A stretch of 64,000 nt of DNA from Jacaranda mimosifolia. Taxonomy: Eukaryota > Streptophyta > Magnoliopsida > Lamiales > Bignoniaceae. A program made the translations under genes and the position numbers. The notes under the pieces are model-generated. The model was not told the DNA's origin. It was given only the letters and a program-made list of their open reading frames with translations, and ran no database searches. Positions 60,421-64,000 of the stretch are shown here, in pieces. Numbering within the stretch: position 1 is the first letter of the stretch; every line of letters begins with the position of its first letter. The stretch spans positions 19,812,730 through 19,876,729 of the forward strand of contig CM032121.1 in assembly GCA_018894105.1 (NCBI GenBank). The letters are read 5' to 3'.

Positions 60421-60780
60421 ATGTGATATTATCCAAGGATGAGTATACAAAATTCCTCCAATACCAATTTGCTCAACAGGCCACTCTTCATGTTGCATCT
60501 ATCGCCCAACTAGGTAAATCCTATACTAGCCTCCTTTCTACTTCCCACAAATCTAACTCTTGGATACTTGATTCCTACTCATCTAACCATATGACAGGTA
60601 ACCCTAATATCTTCTCTTCTATTCATATTTCGGAATCTTTACCTAATATTGTCCTAGCTGATGGTTCTCAAAATAAAGTTTGCGGTATTGGTACTATACC
60701 TCAATCCTACTCCGTATCTCTCTCATCTGTACTTTACATTCCTCGTTTTCCTCTAAACCTAATGTCTTTTAGTAAATGAA
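60421..60780 (+). pseudogene. Copia-3 protease
   Basis: Open frame of 118 codons: ILSKDEYTKFLQYQFAQQ, then the active-site block SWILDSYSSNHMTG, where the usual D-S-G is D-S-Y. It is followed by VLADGSQNKV, GIGTIPQSYSVSLSSVLYIP and FPLNLMSFSK, then TGA. Inactive as a protease by the missing Gly. Confidence 0.88.
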
Positions 60781-60821
60781 CGAAACAACTTAACTGCTCA
60801 GTAACCTTTTTCCCAAAATCT

Positions 60822-61900
60822 ATGGTTATCCAGGATTTTAAGAAGGGGAAGACGATTGGCAAAGGGCGTGAATCTCAGGGTCTTTATAAAGCCACTCTGC
60901 CTTCCGCAATTACCTGCCAAGTATCTACATCACCACTCCACATTCATTGTCGTTTTGGACATCTTTCTCTCAACAAATTGAAGAAGTTAGCATTAGTCTT
61001 AAGTCATCTCAAATCTATAGAATGTGAGTCATGTCAACTAGGTAAACACTACCGTGTGTCTTTTCCTCCTCGGCAAAACAAATGCTCTTTGCGTCCATTT
61101 GAGTTAGTTCATTCAAATATATGGGGTCCATGTCGTGTCGTATCTACATTAGGTTTTTGCTATTTTGTTTCTTTTGTTGATGATTTTTCCCGAAAACACT
61201 TGGATTTATTTAATGACTTATCGTTCTGAGTTATTCTCTATTTTTTGTGCATTTTATGCTTGAGTTGAAACACAATTTGGTGTACCTATTCGCATGCTTC
61301 GAAGTGACAATGCTAAAGAATATTCGCATTATTCACCAATCCTCATGTTCTTACACCCCCCAACAAAACGGAGTTGCTGAAAGAAAGAATAGACGCTTGT
61401 TAGATATTGCTTGAACTATAATGTTTCATGCACATGTTCCTAAACATTTTTGGGGTGATGCAATTCTAACTACGTGTTAATTAATCGCATGCCCTCTTCT
61501 ATCTTAGGGAATATTTCTCGTCACTCTCTCATTTTTCCTAATGAGCCTACTTTTAAGCTTTCTCTACGCATTTTTAGGTGTGTCTGCTTTGTCCATCAGT
61601 TGGGTCCTGGTATTGAAAAGTTAACTCCTCGTGCTACTAAATGTGTTTTCTTGGGATATTCTCGTACTCAAAAAGGGTATCATTGCGACGATGCAGCGAG
61701 CAATAAGTTCACTACTAATATTGATGTCACTTTCATTGAGTTTACATCCTTCTTTTATGATTCTTATGCTTATTTTGATTTAGAGAAGTCGGTTACTCTT
61801 CCTATACCTATACCTTTACACTCGATTTCTGTGTCCTCCCAAGATCGTCTTTCTCGTCCTGACTTACAGGTTTATGTGCGACGAACCAAATCTGTGCCTC
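60822..61900 (+). pseudogene. Copia-3 integrase
   Basis: HHCC finger visible as HCRFGHLSLNKLKKL then IECESCQLGKHYRVSF. In the core the first catalytic residue is changed: HSNIWGP instead of HSDVWGP (AAT at 61116-61118). Near 61300 SDNAKEY has the second Asp, and QQNGVAERKNRRLLDIA-type sequence (61360-61410) has the Glu. Frameshifts at about 61225 and 61320. C-terminal blocks: LINRMPSSILG, CFVHQLGPGIEKLTPRATKC and VFLGYSRTQKGYHC. Confidence 0.88.
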
Positions 61901-62089
61901 CGGACTCACAACCCTCAGCCTCTGATTCTCCGTCTTCAAATCCTCCTTTTCAGCCTTCGTTTGAACCTACCATTGAATTGGATATTCCTATTACTCTTCG
62001 AAAAGGTAAACGTACTTGTACCTCTCATCCTATCTCTAATTTTGTTTCTTATACCTATTTATCACCCTCGTTCTCTTCCTTTATCTCCA

Positions 62090-62840
62090 CTGTCGACTCT
62101 ATTACTCTACCTAAGACACTTGATGAAACTTTTTCCCATCCTGGTTGGAAAGCTGCAATAGATGAAGAGATATCTGCCTTACATCATAATGGTACTTGGG
62201 AACTTGTTCTTCTTCCTTCAGGTAAATCTGTTGTTGGTTGCAAATAGATGTATGCTATCAAAGTTCACCCTTATGGCTCTCTTGATCGGCTTAAAGCTCG
62301 TCCTGTGGCCAAGGGATACACACAAGTCTATAGTGTAGATTATGCTGACACATTTTCTTCAGTTTTAAAAATTACTTCTGTCCGTTTGCTCATTTCTTTG
62401 GCTGCCTCCTTCTCTTGGCAACTCCACCAATTGAACGTAAAAAAAGCCTTCATAGTGACCTTATTGAAGAGGCATATATGGAGCAACCTCCTGGGTATGT
62501 TGCTCAAGGGAAGTCTCAACTAGTGTGTCGTCTTCAAAAATTATTTTATAGCCTAAAACAGACTCCTCGTGCATGGTTTGGGTGATTCACTCAAGCTGTT
62601 ATTACTTTTGGCATGAAACAATGTCCTATCGATCACTCCGTCTTCCATACACGTACATCAATTGGTATAATCATTTTGATTGTATGTGTTGATGATATTG
62701 TTATCACTGGGGATGACAATACTAGAAAACAAAAGTTGAAGGCATTTTTGCAGTCTCAATTCCAAACTAAAGATATGGGGCAGTTGAAATACTTCTTAGG
62801 TATTGAAGTTGCTAGATCATGAATGGTATTGTTCCTTCCC
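62090..62840 (+). pseudogene. Copia-3 reverse transcriptase
   Basis: HPGWKAAIDEEISALHHNGT and WELVLLPSGKSVVGCK, then TAG for Trp, then ARPVAKGYTQVYSVDYADTF. Motif A is QLNVKKAFIV, with the catalytic Asp changed to Asn. After frameshifts comes LIVCVDDIVITGDD (YVDD as CVDD), then FQTKDMGQLKYFLGIEVARS and TGA. The copy cannot encode an active enzyme. Confidence 0.9.
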
Positions 62841-63647
62841 AGCGCAAGAGCACACTTGATTTGTTAGCAAATACTGGCATGTTAAGGACCAAACCAGTGG
62901 ATTCCCCTATGGAGGCCAATGTCAAGCTTTCCGACACTCAAAGAGAATTATTGACTAATCTGGAATGATTTCGAAGATTAGTTGGGAAGTTAAACTATTT
63001 GACTGTTACTCGACCAGATATACCATTTGCTTGCAATTAATGTTGTTAGTTAATTCCTTAATTCTCCTCAAACCAGTCACTAGGATGCACTCATGAGAAT
63101 ATTGAGATACTTGAAAAAGTCACCGAGCAGGGCATTGTTGTACAAAAATCATGGCCATCTCAACGTTGTAGGATACACTAATGCAGACTATGCTGGATCC
63201 TCATCTAATAGAAGATCTACATCAGGGTATTGTGTTTTCACTGGAGGTAATTTAATCTCATGGAAAAGTAAGAAGCAAAGTGTGGTATCACGATCAAGTG
63301 CTGAAGCAGAATACCAGGCCATGGCATATACTACTTGTAAATTAGTTTGATTGAAACATATTTTTGAAGAACTTGGGTTTGCACGAACCCAACCTATGCA
63401 ACTGGTATGTGACAACCATGTTGCAATTCATATAGTAAACAATCCAGTATTCCATGAGCGAACGAAGCATATCGAAGTGGATTGTCACTTTGTACGAGAG
63501 AAAGTATTGCATAACATCATCAATACCTCACATGTACAGTCTAATGATCAATTAGCTGATTTATTTACTAAAGCACTAAATGGGCCTCAAATGAAATATC
63601 TTTGTAACAAGCTTGGAGCATATGATATATTTTCTCTAGCTTGAGGG
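62841..63647 (+). pseudogene. Copia-3 connection and RNase H
   Basis: After LVGKLNYLTVTRPDI-type sequence (62980-63030), a TAG in place of Trp precedes DALMRILRYLKKSPSRALLY. RNase H follows with GYTNADYAGSSSNRRSTSGY, WKSKKQSVVSRSSAEAEYQA, a TGA for Trp at about 63348, FARTQPMQLVCDNHVAIHI, and ends NDQLADLFTKALNGPQ and LGAYDIFSLA. Nearly complete domain; PPT and 3' LTR follow directly. Confidence 0.92.
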
Positions 63648-63651
63648 GGAG

Positions 63652-63831
63652 TGTGGAAAATGTGATACACATGTGGTAAATATTAGTGGTGTGTGTTGAG
63701 TGTTATTTTAAGTATAGATATACTTACCATGTATTGTAATTTGTGAACAATATAAATATTACCTCCTTGTCAGTCATATAATTAGACTGATACAATTATG
63801 CAATTCTTCAATGTGCATAACATAATTCACA
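63652..63831 (+). repeat. 3' LTR of Copia-3 (180 bp)
   Basis: TGTGGAAAATGTGATACACA to ATAATTCACA, then TSD AATAC. Near-identical to 58761-58936. Confidence 0.95.
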
Positions 63832-63836
63832 AATAC

Positions 63837-64000
63837 CACTGGTTATTCGTCCAACAACTTCGTGTCTAACCTTCCCACTTATCGGACAGCTACTGTAAAT
63901 TAATATATAACACCAGGTCAACCACCAAATCAGATTTCATAATGCAGAGGTTGTGGGCGTCTTGGTGGTTCCCAACCAGAGTGTCAGTTGTGCAGCCAGA
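63837..64000 (+). pseudogene. Older Copia gag, right part
   Basis: Continues the gag cut by Copia-3: YSSNNFVSNLPTYRTAT, later GCGRLGGSQPECQLC, which looks like the Arg/Gly-rich stretch and first half of a CCHC knuckle (usually PQCQLCGK.GH). Runs off the window end. Confidence 0.55.

Larger units (their letters stand above)
58761..63831 (+). mobile_element. Copia-3: complete short-LTR Ty1/Copia element
   Basis: Bounded by a perfect TSD AATAC (58756-58760 and 63832-63836). It has 5' LTR 58761-58936, PBS 58937, gag, PR, INT, RT, RNase H, PPT TTGAGGGGGAG (63641-63651) and 3' LTR 63652-63831, 5071 bp in all. The LTRs differ by five substitutions, all transitions, and one short indel by my alignment. 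All domains are recognisable but interrupted, so it is not autonomous now. Confidence 0.96.

Noticed and set aside
61874..62161. Leu-rich plus-strand ORF
   Set aside because: Alternative frame of the integrase-to-RT linker of Copia-3.
1..64000. tRNA, rRNA, snoRNA or miRNA genes
   Set aside because: No cloverleaf, 5S-like box or conserved RNA block recognised by eye; the only tRNA-like signals are primer-binding sites. A tRNAscan/Rfam run would be decisive.
1..64000. Endogenous pararetrovirus or other integrated virus
   Set aside because: All RT regions have Copia or Gypsy neighbours (integrase, LTRs, PBS); no movement protein or caulimovirus coat motif was seen.

Overview
The window is nuclear DNA of a flowering plant, probably a eudicot (the eudicot part is inference). 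The evidence is nested Ty3/Gypsy and Ty1/Copia LTR retrotransposons with tRNA-iMet-type primer-binding sites, a TRIM element, MITE-like elements, a long satellite array, and the last exon of a xyloglucan endotransglucosylase/hydrolase (XTH) gene. I see no bacterial operon, CRISPR array, rRNA or tRNA gene. Almost all coding sequence is decayed transposon protein.

Layout. 1-3957: 3' end of a Tat-like Gypsy element (Gypsy-1) with an antisense extra ORF (aORF), polypurine tract and 3' LTR. 4360-12856: about 21 monomers of a ~407-bp satellite with a ~4.64-kb higher-order period. 12857-16315: AT-rich DNA with a possible MuDR-like transposase remnant and two copies of one MITE in opposite orientation. 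16316 to about 44500: a second Tat-like element (Gypsy-2, minus strand), opened by two related Copia elements with ~2.2-kb LTRs: Copia-1 (19108-28738, in an intron of the aORF) and Copia-2 (30638-40496, in integrase). Each has a recognisable target-site duplication (TSD), which allows Gypsy-2 to be followed as LTR, aORF, integrase, RNase H, RT, protease and gag. Its 5' LTR is missing.

44500-46725: no clear gene. 46726-48961: a long-TIR, MULE-like non-autonomous element with 9-bp TSDs and a solo Gypsy LTR inside. 51178-52774: a third type of Gypsy LTR with a PBS. 53948-54338: orphan XTH last exon carrying a Trp-to-stop mutation. 54339-57679: AT-rich, with weak exon candidates on the minus strand. 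57685-58028: a complete 344-bp TRIM. 58159 to the end: an old Copia gag interrupted by a complete short-LTR Copia (Copia-3, 58761-63831).

The window records successive invasions. LTR divergence by eye orders the complete Copias as Copia-2 oldest, then Copia-1, then Copia-3. Nonsense and catalytic-site changes are largely G-to-A or C-to-T, as expected for deamination of methylated cytosines. The points most worth follow-up are the higher-order satellite with phased GTAC motifs, the spliced antisense aORF with its own TATA box in two Gypsy copies, and an 18-nt motif repeated in the Copia leaders.
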